Shown here: positions 17,759-26,411 of the stretch, piece after piece | How positions within the stretch are numbered: the stretch's first letter is position 1 | How the letters are laid out: every line of letters begins with the position of its first letter | Source: Pelomonas sp937871895 | GTDB lineage: Bacteria; Pseudomonadota; Gammaproteobacteria; Burkholderiales; Burkholderiaceae_C | Assembly: GCF_046348265.1 (NCBI RefSeq) | Contig: NZ_JAXMEO010000011.1 | DNA length: 64,000 bases | Direction: 5' to 3' (one strand) | Program-made: the position numbers and the translations under genes | Notes under the pieces: generated by a model | Databases searched by the model: none | Told to the model about the DNA's origin: nothing | Seen by the model: the letters and a program-made list of their open reading frames with translations, nothing else

Positions 17759-18303
17759 TGGACAGCGCCACCACGCTCAGCTGGGTCGACCTGGGTCTGA
17801 TCGTCGTTGTGGCGGCATCGATGGCTGTCGGTTTGTGGCGCGGCCTGGTGTTTGAGGTGCTTTCGCTGGCGGGCTGGGTGGTGGCCTATCTGGGGGCGTC
17901 CGCGCTGTCGCCCTGGATGGCGCAGCTGCTGCCCGCAGAGCGCTTGGGGGCGCCGCTGACGCATCTGCTGAGCGTCCTGCTGGGTTTCGTCGTCATCCTG
18001 ATCGTCTGGGGTCTGGTGGCCAGGTTGCTGAAGACCTTGATCCAGGCATCGCCACTGTCGCCCTTGGACCGTCTGGGCGGCGGCTGCTTCGGCGTGCTGC
18101 GTGCGGTGCTGATCGGGATGATCGTGGTGCTGGTGGTCAGCCACACGCGCCTGGCCCAAGCCCCAACCTGGCGTGCTTCGCGCGCGGTGCCGGCGCTCGC
18201 CGCATTGCTGCAAAGCCTGCAACCCCTGCTGCCGGAGGCCATGGGGCGTCTGGTGAAACTGCCCGCGTCGGCCGTTCCGGCCGACCTGAAAACGAAGGAT
18301 TGA
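17758..18303 (+). CDS. cvpA: CvpA-family inner-membrane protein
   Basis: 181 residues with four hydrophobic segments (LIVVVAASMAVGLWRG, LAGWVVAYLGASAL, LLSVLLGFVVILIVWGLVA, GVLRAVLIGMIVVLVV) and the family pattern of a Gly-rich turn after the first helix. CvpA is required for colicin V production and envelope homeostasis in E. coli; its biochemical role is unresolved. Placed between the SPOR gene and purF exactly as in enteric bacteria; 6 bases separate it from purF. Confidence 0.93.
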   Translation: MDSATTLSWVDLGLIVVVAASMAVGLWRGLVFEVLSLAGWVVAYLGASALSPWMAQLLPAERLGAPLTHLLSVLLGFVVILIVWGLVARLLKTLIQASPLSPLDRLGGGCFGVLRAVLIGMIVVLVVSHTRLAQAPTWRASRAVPALAALLQSLQPLLPEAMGRLVKLPASAVPADLKTKD

Positions 18304-18309
18304 TCTGCC

Positions 18310-19821
18310 ATGTGCGGCATCGTTGGCACGCTCGCTGCCACCCCAGTCAACCAGCTCATCTATGACGCCTTGCTGCTGCTTCAGCACCGCGGGCAGGATG
18401 CGGCGGGGATCGTCACCATGCAGGGGCACAAGTGCTTCATGCACAAAGCGCGCGGCATGGTGCGCGACGTCTTCCGCACCCGCAATATGCGGGCGCTGCC
18501 TGGCCACATCGGCTTGGGGCAGGTCCGTTACCCCACCGCCGGCAACGCCTACAACGAGGAAGAGGCGCAGCCCTTCTACGTGAACGCGCCGTTCGGCATC
18601 GTGCTGGTGCACAACGGCAACCTGACCAATGCGCTCAGCCTCAAGTCGGAGTTGTTCGACATCGACCGCCGCCACATCAACACCGAGAGCGACACCGAGG
18701 TGCTGATCAATGTGCTGGCGCACGAACTGGAGCTGGCAGCGCGCAATCTGCCGCTGACGCCCAAGGAGATCTTCACTGCGGTGCGTGCGGTGCAACGGCG
18801 CATCAAGGGCTCCTATGCGGTGATCGCATTGATTGCCGGCTATGGCCTGCTGGCCTTCCGCGACCCGTTCGGCATCCGCCCGCTGTGCTTTGGCCGCGCT
18901 GCCAACGGTGACTTCATGGTGGCGAGCGAAAGCGTTGCCCTGGAAGGCACCGGCCACGTGCTGGAACGCGATGTGGCGCCAGGCGAGGCGCTGTTCCTGG
19001 ACATGAACGGCAAGCTGTTCACTGAGCAGTGCAATGACCGCCCGGTGCTCAACCCCTGCATGTTTGAGTACGTCTATCTGGCCCGCCCGGACTCGGTGAT
19101 GGACGGCATCTCGGTCTACCAGGCCCGGCTCAACATGGGCGAGACCTTGGCACAGCGCGTGATCTCGACCATGCCGCCCAGCGAGATCGACGTCGTGATT
19201 CCGATCCCTGAATCGAGCCGGCCATCGGCCATGCAACTGGCCCACCGGATCGGCAAGCCCTACCGCGAGGGCTTCGTCAAGAACCGTTACGTGGGGCGTA
19301 CCTTCATCATGCCGGGCCAGTCGGCCCGCAAGAAGTCCGTGCGCCAGAAGCTCAACGCCATCGGCCTGGAGTTCAAGAACCGCAACGTCCTGCTGGTGGA
19401 CGACTCCATCGTGCGTGGCACCACGTCCAAGGAAATCGTGCAGATGGCCCGCGAGGCTGGCGCGCGCAAGGTGTACCTGGCGTCGGCCGCACCGCCGGTG
19501 CGCTTCCCCAACGTCTACGGCATCGACATGCCGACGCAGGAAGAGCTGATTGCCCATGGCCGCAGCATCGAGGACGTGCGGGCCTACATCGGGGCCGATG
19601 CGCTGATCTACCAGGACGTGGACGCGATGAAGCGCGTCGTCGCCGCCTTGCGGCCCGGTTTGGCTGGCTTCGAGGCCAGTTGCTTCGATGGGCACTACAT
19701 CACCGGCGACGTTTCCGTTGAGGACTTCGCCGCGATGCGTGAGCAGCGCGCGTCGCAGGTCGACGAAGAACTCGCAGAGGCGCGCAGCCGTCTCGCCTTA
19801 CAAAACCGCAGCGACGCCTGA
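18310..19821 (+). CDS. purF: Amidophosphoribosyltransferase
   Basis: 503 residues. First committed step of purine synthesis, making phosphoribosylamine from PRPP and glutamine. The catalytic Cys is the second codon (MCGIVG), exposed after Met removal; LLLLQHRGQDAAG continues the Ntn-glutaminase domain; the PRPP loop is NVLLVDDSIVRGTTSKEIV. Last gene of the supercluster. In some related bacteria metZ follows; here gltX does, after 30 bases with no terminator seen. Confidence 0.98.
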   Translation: MCGIVGTLAATPVNQLIYDALLLLQHRGQDAAGIVTMQGHKCFMHKARGMVRDVFRTRNMRALPGHIGLGQVRYPTAGNAYNEEEAQPFYVNAPFGIVLVHNGNLTNALSLKSELFDIDRRHINTESDTEVLINVLAHELELAARNLPLTPKEIFTAVRAVQRRIKGSYAVIALIAGYGLLAFRDPFGIRPLCFGRAANGDFMVASESVALEGTGHVLERDVAPGEALFLDMNGKLFTEQCNDRPVLNPCMFEYVYLARPDSVMDGISVYQARLNMGETLAQRVISTMPPSEIDVVIPIPESSRPSAMQLAHRIGKPYREGFVKNRYVGRTFIMPGQSARKKSVRQKLNAIGLEFKNRNVLLVDDSIVRGTTSKEIVQMAREAGARKVYLASAAPPVRFPNVYGIDMPTQEELIAHGRSIEDVRAYIGADALIYQDVDAMKRVVAALRPGLAGFEASCFDGHYITGDVSVEDFAAMREQRASQVDEELAEARSRLALQNRSDA

Positions 19822-19851
19822 TCGCTGCCGAATTTCCAGCACCATTTCCTG

Positions 19852-21258
19852 ATGTCCGCTTCTGCTTTCAACAAAGTGCGCACGCGCATCGCGCCGTCGC
19901 CGACTGGCTTCCTCCACCTGGGTACCGCGCGGACAGCGCTCTACTCCTGGGCCTTTGCGCGGCACCATGGCGGCGAGTTCGTGCTGCGCATCGAAGACAC
20001 CGATGTGGCCCGCTCGAGCCAGGACTCGGTGGACCAGATCCTGGCCGCCATGCATTGGCTGGGGCTTGACTACGACGAGGGCCCGATCTACCAACTGCAA
20101 CGCCTTGACCGCTACCGTGAGGTGGTGGACCGCATGCTGGCCGAAGGTACGGCCTACCGTTGCTACACCACGCCCGATGAGCTCAACGCCATGAAGGCGG
20201 CGCAGGAGGCGCGCGGTGAAAAGCGTCGTTACGACGGCACCTGGCGCCCCGAGCCCGGCAAGGTGCTGCCACCAGTGCCGGCCGGCGTGACGCCCGTGAT
20301 CCGGTTCAAGAACCCCCTGGACGGCGACGTGCAGTGGGACGACCTCGTCAAAGGCTCGATCAGCATCGCCAACCGCGAGATCGATGACCTGATCATCGTC
20401 CGCGCCGACGGCATCCCCACCTACAACTTCGCCGTTGTGGTGGACGACTGGGACATGCGAATCAGCCATGTCTTCCGCGGCGATGAGCATGTCAACAACA
20501 CGCCTTGGCAGATCAACATCTTCCGAGCTCTTGGGGCGCCGCTGCCGCAGTTCGGACACCTGCCCATCATCCTTGGTGACGATGGGCTCAAGCTGTCCAA
20601 GCGCCGTGGAGCGGTGAGCGTCACCGCCTACGCCGACAACGGCTATCTGCCCGAGGCGATGCTGAACTATCTGTCTCGACTGGGCTGGAGCCATGGCGAC
20701 GACGAGCTATTCACCGCCGAACAGATGGTGGCGTGGTTCGACGGCAGTCACCTCTCCAAGAGTCCCGCCCAGTGGGACCCTGCCAAGCTTGATTGGGTCA
20801 ATGCCCATTACATCAAGCAGGCCGACGACAGCCGCCTCGCTTCATGGCTGGTCGAGCGCCTCGGCCAGGAGGGGCTGAATGTCAGCACGGAGCGTCTTGC
20901 CCCGATGGTCCGCCTCTACAAGGACCGCTGCGCCACACAGCTCCAACTCGCCGAATGGGTCCGCCTGCACTTCGTGCGCCCAGAGATCAGCGACGCTGAC
21001 CGCGCTCAGCACTTGACCGACGCTGTCCGTCCCGCTGTCCAAGCGCTCGCGCAGCGTCTTGATGGGCTGCAGGCATGGGATGCCACCAGCATCTCCGCCG
21101 CCTTCAAGGCCTGCTTGGCAGAGTTCGGTCTCAAAATGCCGCAACTCGCGATACCCGTCCGCGTGCTGGCCTGTGGACGCAGCCAGACACCGTCGGTGGA
21201 CGCCGTCCTCGCGCTGTTCGATAAAAAAGTTCTGGTCGAACGCTTGCAGGCCTACTGA
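19852..21258 (+). CDS. gltX: Glutamate-tRNA ligase
   Basis: 468 residues, full length. Class I aminoacyl-tRNA synthetase: the HIGH-type motif is PSPTGFLHLGTART and the KMSKS-type motif is LKLSKRRGAVSV. The C-terminal anticodon-binding helices are present. It is immediately followed by tRNA-Ala, tRNA-Glu and tRNA-Asp genes, so the enzyme and its own tRNA substrate are neighbours, and a tRNA promoter overlaps its last codons. Confidence 0.97.
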   Translation: MSASAFNKVRTRIAPSPTGFLHLGTARTALYSWAFARHHGGEFVLRIEDTDVARSSQDSVDQILAAMHWLGLDYDEGPIYQLQRLDRYREVVDRMLAEGTAYRCYTTPDELNAMKAAQEARGEKRRYDGTWRPEPGKVLPPVPAGVTPVIRFKNPLDGDVQWDDLVKGSISIANREIDDLIIVRADGIPTYNFAVVVDDWDMRISHVFRGDEHVNNTPWQINIFRALGAPLPQFGHLPIILGDDGLKLSKRRGAVSVTAYADNGYLPEAMLNYLSRLGWSHGDDELFTAEQMVAWFDGSHLSKSPAQWDPAKLDWVNAHYIKQADDSRLASWLVERLGQEGLNVSTERLAPMVRLYKDRCATQLQLAEWVRLHFVRPEISDADRAQHLTDAVRPAVQALAQRLDGLQAWDATSISAAFKACLAEFGLKMPQLAIPVRVLACGRSQTPSVDAVLALFDKKVLVERLQAY

Positions 21259-21273
21259 AATCTGGTCTATACT
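21244..21273 (+). promoter_or_regulatory. Probable sigma-70 promoter of the tRNA cluster
   Basis: TTGCAG (21244-21249) and TATACT (21268-21273) are separated by 18 bases. The -35 box lies inside the end of gltX. The predicted start near 21280 would give a leader of about 55 bases before tRNA-Ala. Confidence 0.55.
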
Positions 21274-21335
21274 CTTGGTCTCGCTTGAACGGCGCGCTTC
21301 ACAAGGTAATTGACAAATTGCCCTGTGACCCGAAT

Positions 21336-21411
<76 letters not shown>

Positions 21412-21476
21412 AAATTTCTAGCAGCAGTTTGCTGCGTAAGATTGAGGTGGCGCGCAGTTCAGGTATCGAAGAATTT

Positions 21477-21552
21477 GTCCCCTTCGTCTAGAGGCCTAGG
21501 ACACCACCCTTTCACGGTGGCTACAGGGGTTCGAATCCCCTAGGGGACGCCA
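21477..21552 (+). tRNA. tRNA-Glu (anticodon TTC)
   Basis: 76 bases with encoded CCA. Acceptor stem GTCCCCT/AGGGGAC; anticodon stem CCACC/GGTGG with loop CTTTCAC. It is the substrate of GltX encoded just upstream. Confidence 0.97.
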
Positions 21553-21566
21553 ACCTGTTTGGCAAT

Positions 21567-21620
21567 CCCGTCGCAAGACGGGCGAGTTTGATGAGCTTGG
21601 ATGTCGTCGCAAGACGGTAT
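21567..21620 (+). repeat. Two GCAA-capped hairpins in the tRNA spacer
   Basis: The word CGTCGCAAGACGG occurs twice. The first copy folds as CCCGTC-GCAA-GACGGG (21567-21582); the second (21601-21620) folds as an 8-bp stem with two G-U pairs and the same GNRA tetraloop. They lie between tRNA-Glu and tRNA-Asp and may guide processing of the precursor. Confidence 0.6.
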
Positions 21621-21636
21621 CAAAATCATCCCACGC

Positions 21637-21713
21637 GGAGTGGTAGTTCAGTTGGTTAGAATACCGGCCTGTCACGCCGGGGGTCGCGGGTTCGAGCCCC
21701 GTCCACTCCGCCA
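21637..21713 (+). tRNA. tRNA-Asp (anticodon GTC)
   Basis: 77 bases with encoded CCA. Acceptor stem GGAGTGG/CCACTCC; anticodon stem CCGGC/GCCGG with loop CTGTCAC. Last tRNA of the plus-strand cluster; a terminator follows 15 bases later. Confidence 0.97.
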
Positions 21714-21728
21714 AATGGTTTAAAGGAA

Positions 21729-21765
21729 TGCGCTGAATTCGAAAGAATTCGGCGCATTTTCTTTT
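21729..21765 (+). terminator. Intrinsic terminator of the tRNA cluster
   Basis: 12-bp stem TGCGCTGAATTC/GAATTCGGCGCA (one G-U pair), GAAA tetraloop, then TTTTCTTTT. Confidence 0.92.
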
Positions 21766-21911
21766 GCGCGACCAATAAGTGGCATATGGCCGTAGATATC
21801 GCTAACGGATTTGGCGAATATCGAGCGAGGAGTAATTCTTCGAAGCGCGAAGGCCGAACGGATGCCAGTCGGGCAGGCGGTCTCTGATGTACGAGCCAAC
21901 CCAGTCGAACG

Positions 21912-22172
21912 TCAAGAGACGCCGCGCTGGGGATTGGGTGCCGTGCCGTGCTCGTCCGTCGAACCGCCGCCGTGGCCCTGATCTTCGGCGCCGGAGCGGC
22001 TCTCGGCAGCGGGGCGCTGAGGCTCAGGACTCGGGTTGCTGCGCTTGCCGGTCACGATCAGCCGTGCAAGCTTCACGACCTCGCTGGCCTCGCTGGTCGT
22101 CGGGCCCAGTGCGAGCAGCCCCGCCAGCGTGCAGGCGAAGATTCCGAAGCGAGAGGGGTGATTCAGCGGCAT
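21912..22172 (-). CDS. Small secreted hypothetical protein with a VxxVTGKR motif
   Basis: 86 residues. A signal peptide (RFGIFACTLAGLLALGPTTSEA) is followed by SEVVKLARLIVTGKR and then a hydrophilic Ser/Gly/Glu-rich tail that looks disordered. The ATG at 22172 has GGAG about 7 bases upstream and starts a clean signal peptide; the longer TTG start at 22184 overlaps that site. The hydrophobic-basic VxxVTGKR stretch just after the signal peptide is, from memory, seen in other short exported Burkholderiales proteins of unknown function. No function is assigned. It stands alone between tRNA-Asp and tRNA-Ser. Confidence 0.6.
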   Translation of the reverse strand: MPLNHPSRFGIFACTLAGLLALGPTTSEASEVVKLARLIVTGKRSNPSPEPQRPAAESRSGAEDQGHGGGSTDEHGTAPNPQRGVS

Positions 22173-22424
22173 GACCAACTCCAAGCCCGAGCAATGCGGT
22201 GGATACGGCCTGCACTGTGACTCGCTCGGCAGCGAGACGCGAGCAGCTTGCGATGAACTGCCTGAATGCAGCCATGAGCTGCAATTTCATGCTGCGCAAG
22301 TGGCGCGCTGTAGCAGCGTTGCCAAGCTGAAGCCCACCGTTGGGCATTGACAGGCAGTGTAGCGGCGACGCCGCTTGGACAGGTGGGCAGACCCTGGCCG
22401 ATCACGGGAAATGCGCGTCAAGAA
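22173..22424 (-). other. Intergenic stretch upstream of the small secreted protein
   Basis: No convincing gene. It contains the palindrome AGCGGCGACGCCGCT near 22360. It should hold the promoter of the minus-strand small gene, but I could not pick a clear -35/-10 pair. Confidence 0.4.
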
Positions 22425-22457
22425 ATGCAAAAGCCCAGGGTCATTGACCTTGGGCTT
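22425..22457 (-). terminator. Intrinsic terminator of tRNA-Ser
   Basis: Read on the minus strand, AAGCCCAAGGTCA pairs with TGACCCTGGGCTT (one G-U pair, one-base loop extended by fraying), followed by TTGCATTTC. It begins about 10 bases after the tRNA end. Confidence 0.75.
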
Positions 22458-22467
22458 GCTGCGTTGC

Positions 22468-22558
<91 letters not shown>

Positions 22559-22578
22559 GTGCAGCCCACCATTCTAGC

Positions 22579-23487
22579 TCAGGTCTTCTGGGCTTTGATG
22601 AGTGCCATGGCACTGCCGATGAGGGCCGACACCTCGCCGAGATTGCTCGGCACGATGAGGGTGTTGTTCTTCTGAGCGAGTTGGGCAAAGGCATCGACGG
22701 CGCGTTCGGCCACCTTGAGTTGGACCGCTTGTTCGCCGCCTGGCTGCTGGATGGCCGATGCAATCTTTCGGATGGCGTCGGCAGTAGCGTCAGCCACTGC
22801 GGTGATCGCGGCGGCTTCGCCTTGCGCCTTGTTGATATCGGCCTGCTTTTCACCTTCGGACTTGGCGATGGCGGACTCCCGCTCGCCGGTGGCAATATTG
22901 ATCTGCTCCTGGCGGCGGCCTTCGGACGCGGCGATCAGCGCGCGCTTCTCACGTTCTGCGGTGATCTGGGCCTGCATGGACCGCAGGATCTCAGCCGGTG
23001 GTGTGAGGTCCTTGATCTCGTAGCGCAGCACCTTGACGCCCCAATTGAGCGCTGCCTCGTCGAGGGCTTGCACGACGGCGCTATTGATGGAGTCGCGCTC
23101 CTCAAAGGTCTTGTCCAGTTCCATGCGGCCGATGACGGACCGCAGGGTGGTCTGGGCGAGCTGCGTGATGGCGACGACGTAATTGCTGGCGCCATAGCTG
23201 GCGCGCATCGGGTCAGTCACCTGGAAGTACAGGATGCCGTCGACGGTGAGCTGCGTGTTGTCCTTGGTGATGCAGACCTGGCTGGGTACGTCGAGCGGGA
23301 TTTCTTTGAGGGAGTGCTGGTAGGCGAGCCGATCGACGAATGGGACCAGGAAGTTCAGGCCGGGCGTGAGCGTGGCGTGGTACTTGCCGAGCCGCTCGAC
23401 CACCCAGGCGTGCTGCTGCGGCACGACCTTGATCGAGCGCACGACGAAGACGGCGGCGATGACGAGGAGGATGAGGGCGATTTCCAT
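22579..23487 (-). CDS. SPFH/Band 7 family membrane protein (stomatin/QmcA-like)
   Basis: 302 residues. One N-terminal membrane segment (IALILLVIAAVFVV) is followed by the Band 7 domain (VVERLGKYHATLTPGLNFLVPFVD, QVCITKDNTQLTVDGILYF) and a coiled-coil region rich in Glu, Ala and Lys (ITAEREKRALIAASEGRRQEQ). Such proteins form large membrane-associated oligomers. The ATG at 23487 is preferred because it starts just before the membrane helix and has CGGAG upstream; the frame extends 13 codons further without support. The nfeD gene lies 17 bases upstream, the classical SPFH-NfeD pair. Confidence 0.92.
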   Translation of the reverse strand: MEIALILLVIAAVFVVRSIKVVPQQHAWVVERLGKYHATLTPGLNFLVPFVDRLAYQHSLKEIPLDVPSQVCITKDNTQLTVDGILYFQVTDPMRASYGASNYVVAITQLAQTTLRSVIGRMELDKTFEERDSINSAVVQALDEAALNWGVKVLRYEIKDLTPPAEILRSMQAQITAEREKRALIAASEGRRQEQINIATGERESAIAKSEGEKQADINKAQGEAAAITAVADATADAIRKIASAIQQPGGEQAVQLKVAERAVDAFAQLAQKNNTLIVPSNLGEVSALIGSAMALIKAQKT

Positions 23488-23504
23488 GGGGCGTAGCTCC
23501 GGGT

Positions 23505-23930
23505 TCAGCGATCCAGCAGCAGGCAATTGCCGTCCAGCGCGCGGATGGTGTGGCGGCCAGGTGCGGCCGGTGGGGTGCCGATGAAGCGGGCTTGCCAGCG
23601 GGCGCCGCGGTGCTGAACCTCGGCACGGTCATCCTGCCAGGCCGGCACTTCAACCGATTGGCCAATGTCGAGATTCACATCGGGGTTGGCCGCTGCGGGC
23701 AGCGCAGTCGGATGGCGCTGACGCCGCTGGTACCAGCCCGCGATGCCCAAGCCGGCGACGGCAGCGGCGGCCAGCAATTGCGCTGTCATGCCAAGGTGCA
23801 GATGCGCTGTGAGCGCGCCCGCAGCAGCCCCGATGGCCAGCATCAGCAGGTAGAAGGTGCCGGTCAGCAACTCGGCGGCAACCAGTGCCCCGGCAACCAG
23901 CCACCACAGTGTGGAGGTGTTCAAGTCCAT
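23505..23930 (-). CDS. NfeD-family membrane protein
   Basis: 141 residues. Two or three hydrophobic helices in the first 65 residues (LVAGALVAAELLTGTFYLL, IGAAAGALTAHL, LLAAAAVAGLGIAG) precede a C-terminal OB-fold domain (GQSVEVPAWQDDRAEVQHRGARW). NfeD OB domains are thought to bind the cognate SPFH protein encoded directly downstream. Both genes are on the minus strand, divergent from the decarboxylase. Confidence 0.9.
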   Translation of the reverse strand: MDLNTSTLWWLVAGALVAAELLTGTFYLLMLAIGAAAGALTAHLHLGMTAQLLAAAAVAGLGIAGWYQRRQRHPTALPAAANPDVNLDIGQSVEVPAWQDDRAEVQHRGARWQARFIGTPPAAPGRHTIRALDGNCLLLDR

Positions 23931-23962
23931 GGCTGAGTGAACTCCCTTCTATGTCAGGTCCG

Positions 23963-24003
23963 GCGCAGTGTAGTTCTGCAACACATGGCGCCCTACACTG
24001 CGC
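23963..24003. promoter_or_regulatory. 11-bp inverted repeat with outward TACACT boxes
   Basis: Perfect arms GCGCAGTGTAG (23963-23973) and CTACACTGCGC (23993-24003) have centres 30 bp apart, about three helical turns. Each arm contains TACACT reading outward, towards nfeD on the left and the decarboxylase on the right, so they could be divergent -10 boxes, a dimer operator, or both. Confidence 0.45.
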
Positions 24004-24037
24004 GCCGCTTTTGTGATCCCGCCCGCTGGAGGCTTTG

Positions 24038-26305
24038 ATGCAGCGCTTTCGCTTTCCCATCGTCATCATTGACGAGGACTACCGTTCAGAAAACACCTCC
24101 GGGCTGGGGATTCGGGCATTGGCCGAGGCCATCCAGAAGGAAGGCATGGAGGTGTTGGGTGTCACCAGCTATGGCGACCTGAGTCAGTTTGCCCAGCAGC
24201 AGAGCCGGGCTTCGGCCTTCATCCTGTCCATTGACGATGAGGAGTTCACACCGGGTCCCGAGCTTGACCCCGCTGTGTTGAACCTGCGCAAGTTCATTGG
24301 CGAGATTCGATTCCGCAACCCGGACATCCCGATCTACGTCTATGGTGAAACCCGCACCAGCCAGCACTTGCCCAACGACGTGCTGCGCGAGTTGCATGGC
24401 TTCATTCACATGTTCGAGGACACGCCGGAGTTCGTGGCCCGGCACATCATCCGTGAGGCCCGCAGCTACCTCGATGGCCTTGCGCCGCCGTTCTTCAAGG
24501 CCCTGATGGACTATGCGCAGGACGGCTCCTACTCCTGGCACTGCCCGGGGCACAGCGGCGGCGTGGCCTTTTTGAAGAGCCCGGTCGGCCAGATGTTCCA
24601 CCAGTTCTTTGGCGAGAACATGCTGCGCGCCGACGTCTGCAACGCCGTGGAAGAGCTGGGCCAACTGCTGGACCACACGGGCCCTGTGGCGGCCAGCGAG
24701 AAAAACGCGGCGCGTATCTTCAATGCGGACCACTGCTTCTTTGTCACCAATGGCACGTCCACCTCGAACAAGATGGTCTGGCACCACACGGTGGCGCCGG
24801 GCGACGTGGTGGTCATCGACCGCAATTGCCACAAGAGCAACCTGCACGCCATCATCATGTGCGGTGCGATCCCAGTGTTCCTCACGCCCACGCGCAATCA
24901 TTACGGGATCATCGGTCCCATCCCCGAGAGCGAGTTCAGCGCCGACGCGATCCGCGCCAAGATTGCCGCCAACCCGCTGCTCCGGCATGTGGATCCGGAA
25001 ACCGTCCAGCCGTCCATCATGACGCTGACGCAGAGCACCTATGACGGTGTGCTCTACAACACCGAGGTCATCAAGCAAAAGCTCGACGGCTACGTGCCTA
25101 CGCTGCACTTTGACGAAGCCTGGCTGCCGCATGCGGCCTTCCACGACTTCTACGGCCAGTTCCATGCCATGGGCAAGAACCGTCCGCGCCCCAAGGAAGC
25201 CATGGTCTACGCCACGCAGAGCACGCACAAGCTGCTCGCCGGCATCTCACAGGCCAGCCAGGTGCTGGTGCAGGACTCGCAGACGGTCAAGCTCGACAAG
25301 CACCTCTTCAACGAGGCCTACCTGATGCACACGTCCACCTCGCCGCAGTACTCGATCATCGCGAGCTGCGATGTGGCGGCGGCCATGATGGAGCCCCCGG
25401 GGGGCACGGCACTGGTGGAGGAGAGCATCCGCGAGTCGCTCGATTTTCGGCGCGCCATGCGCAAGGTGGACGAGGACTACGGCGACGACTGGTGGTTCAA
25501 GGTCTGGGGCCCCGACTACCTGCGCGCCGAAGAGGGCGCCGAGCCGGTGGCGGCGGACTGGATGCTGCATGCCAACGAAGACTGGCATGGCTTCGGCGGC
25601 TTGGCCGAAGGCTTCAACATGCTGGACCCGATCAAGTCCACCATCATCACGCCCGGGCTGGACATGGAGGGGCGCTTCGCCTCGACCGGCATCCCGGCTT
25701 CGGTGGTGACCAAGTTCCTGGTCGAGCATGGCGTGGTGGTCGAGAAGACCGGCCTCTACTCCTTCTTCATCATGTTCACCATCGGCATCACCAAGGGCCG
25801 CTGGAACACGCTGCTGACGGCGCTGCAGCAGTTCAAGGACGACTACGACCGCAACGCGCCGCTGTGGCGCATCCTGCCGGAGTTCTGTGCCGCCCACCCC
25901 AAGTACGAGCGCATGGGCCTGCGCGACCTGTGCCAGAGCATCCATCAGGCCTATGCCGAGGGCGACATCGCGCGCTTGACCACGGACATGTATTTGTCCA
26001 ACCTGCAGCCCGCGATGACGCCGACCGATGCCTATGCCTGCATCGCCCAACGCCGCACCGAGCGTGTCGCCATCGACGACCTGGAAGGCCGCATCACCAC
26101 CAGCCTGCTCACGCCCTACCCGCCGGGCATCCCGCTCTTGATCCCGGGCGAGCGCTTCAACCGCAAGATCGTGGACTACCTCAAGTTCACCCGCGCCTTC
26201 AACGACAAGTTCCCCGGCTTTGCGACGGACGTGCACGGCCTCGTGCATGAGGTGGACGAAGCCACAGGGCGGGGCGCCTACTTTGTGGATTGCGTGCGAG
26301 ATTGA
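24038..26305 (+). CDS. Orn/Lys/Arg decarboxylase, probably AdiA-type arginine decarboxylase
   Basis: 755 residues, matching E. coli AdiA (about 755) better than lysine decarboxylases (about 715). N-terminal wing domain (residues 1-130), then the PLP core: SWHCPGHSGGVAFLKSPVG, VVVIDRNCHKSNLHAIIM, LHFDEAW, and ATQSTHKLLAGISQAS with the PLP-binding Lys; C-terminal domain to the end. Expected reaction: arginine to agmatine plus CO2. The ATG at 24038 is chosen over TTG 24035 because GGAGG at 24028-24032 is then 5 bases away. No antiporter gene is adjacent, so acid resistance is not implied. Lysine or ornithine specificity cannot be excluded from motifs. Confidence 0.85.
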   Translation: MQRFRFPIVIIDEDYRSENTSGLGIRALAEAIQKEGMEVLGVTSYGDLSQFAQQQSRASAFILSIDDEEFTPGPELDPAVLNLRKFIGEIRFRNPDIPIYVYGETRTSQHLPNDVLRELHGFIHMFEDTPEFVARHIIREARSYLDGLAPPFFKALMDYAQDGSYSWHCPGHSGGVAFLKSPVGQMFHQFFGENMLRADVCNAVEELGQLLDHTGPVAASEKNAARIFNADHCFFVTNGTSTSNKMVWHHTVAPGDVVVIDRNCHKSNLHAIIMCGAIPVFLTPTRNHYGIIGPIPESEFSADAIRAKIAANPLLRHVDPETVQPSIMTLTQSTYDGVLYNTEVIKQKLDGYVPTLHFDEAWLPHAAFHDFYGQFHAMGKNRPRPKEAMVYATQSTHKLLAGISQASQVLVQDSQTVKLDKHLFNEAYLMHTSTSPQYSIIASCDVAAAMMEPPGGTALVEESIRESLDFRRAMRKVDEDYGDDWWFKVWGPDYLRAEEGAEPVAADWMLHANEDWHGFGGLAEGFNMLDPIKSTIITPGLDMEGRFASTGIPASVVTKFLVEHGVVVEKTGLYSFFIMFTIGITKGRWNTLLTALQQFKDDYDRNAPLWRILPEFCAAHPKYERMGLRDLCQSIHQAYAEGDIARLTTDMYLSNLQPAMTPTDAYACIAQRRTERVAIDDLEGRITTSLLTPYPPGIPLLIPGERFNRKIVDYLKFTRAFNDKFPGFATDVHGLVHEVDEATGRGAYFVDCVRD

Positions 26306-26411
26306 ACTGAAACGCCCAGTCGGGACCGATTTCACGCTTTCATCCGTGGCAGGCCGCTGGCCGTACTGCCATAGTTGAGGGATTCTTTGGGCCTGCATTC
26401 GGAGCGCCTTC

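Noticed and set aside
21496..21714. 72-codon minus-strand frame over tRNA-Glu/tRNA-Asp, starting MAEWTGLEPATPGVTGRYS
   Set aside because: It is the antisense of tRNA-Asp and its spacer; this is a well-known type of spurious protein produced by translating through tRNA genes.
21766..21911. AT-richer segment after tRNA-Asp as an integration scar or attachment site
   Set aside because: No repeat of the tRNA 3' end and no integrase nearby; a 33-codon frame at 21786 has no ribosome-binding site.
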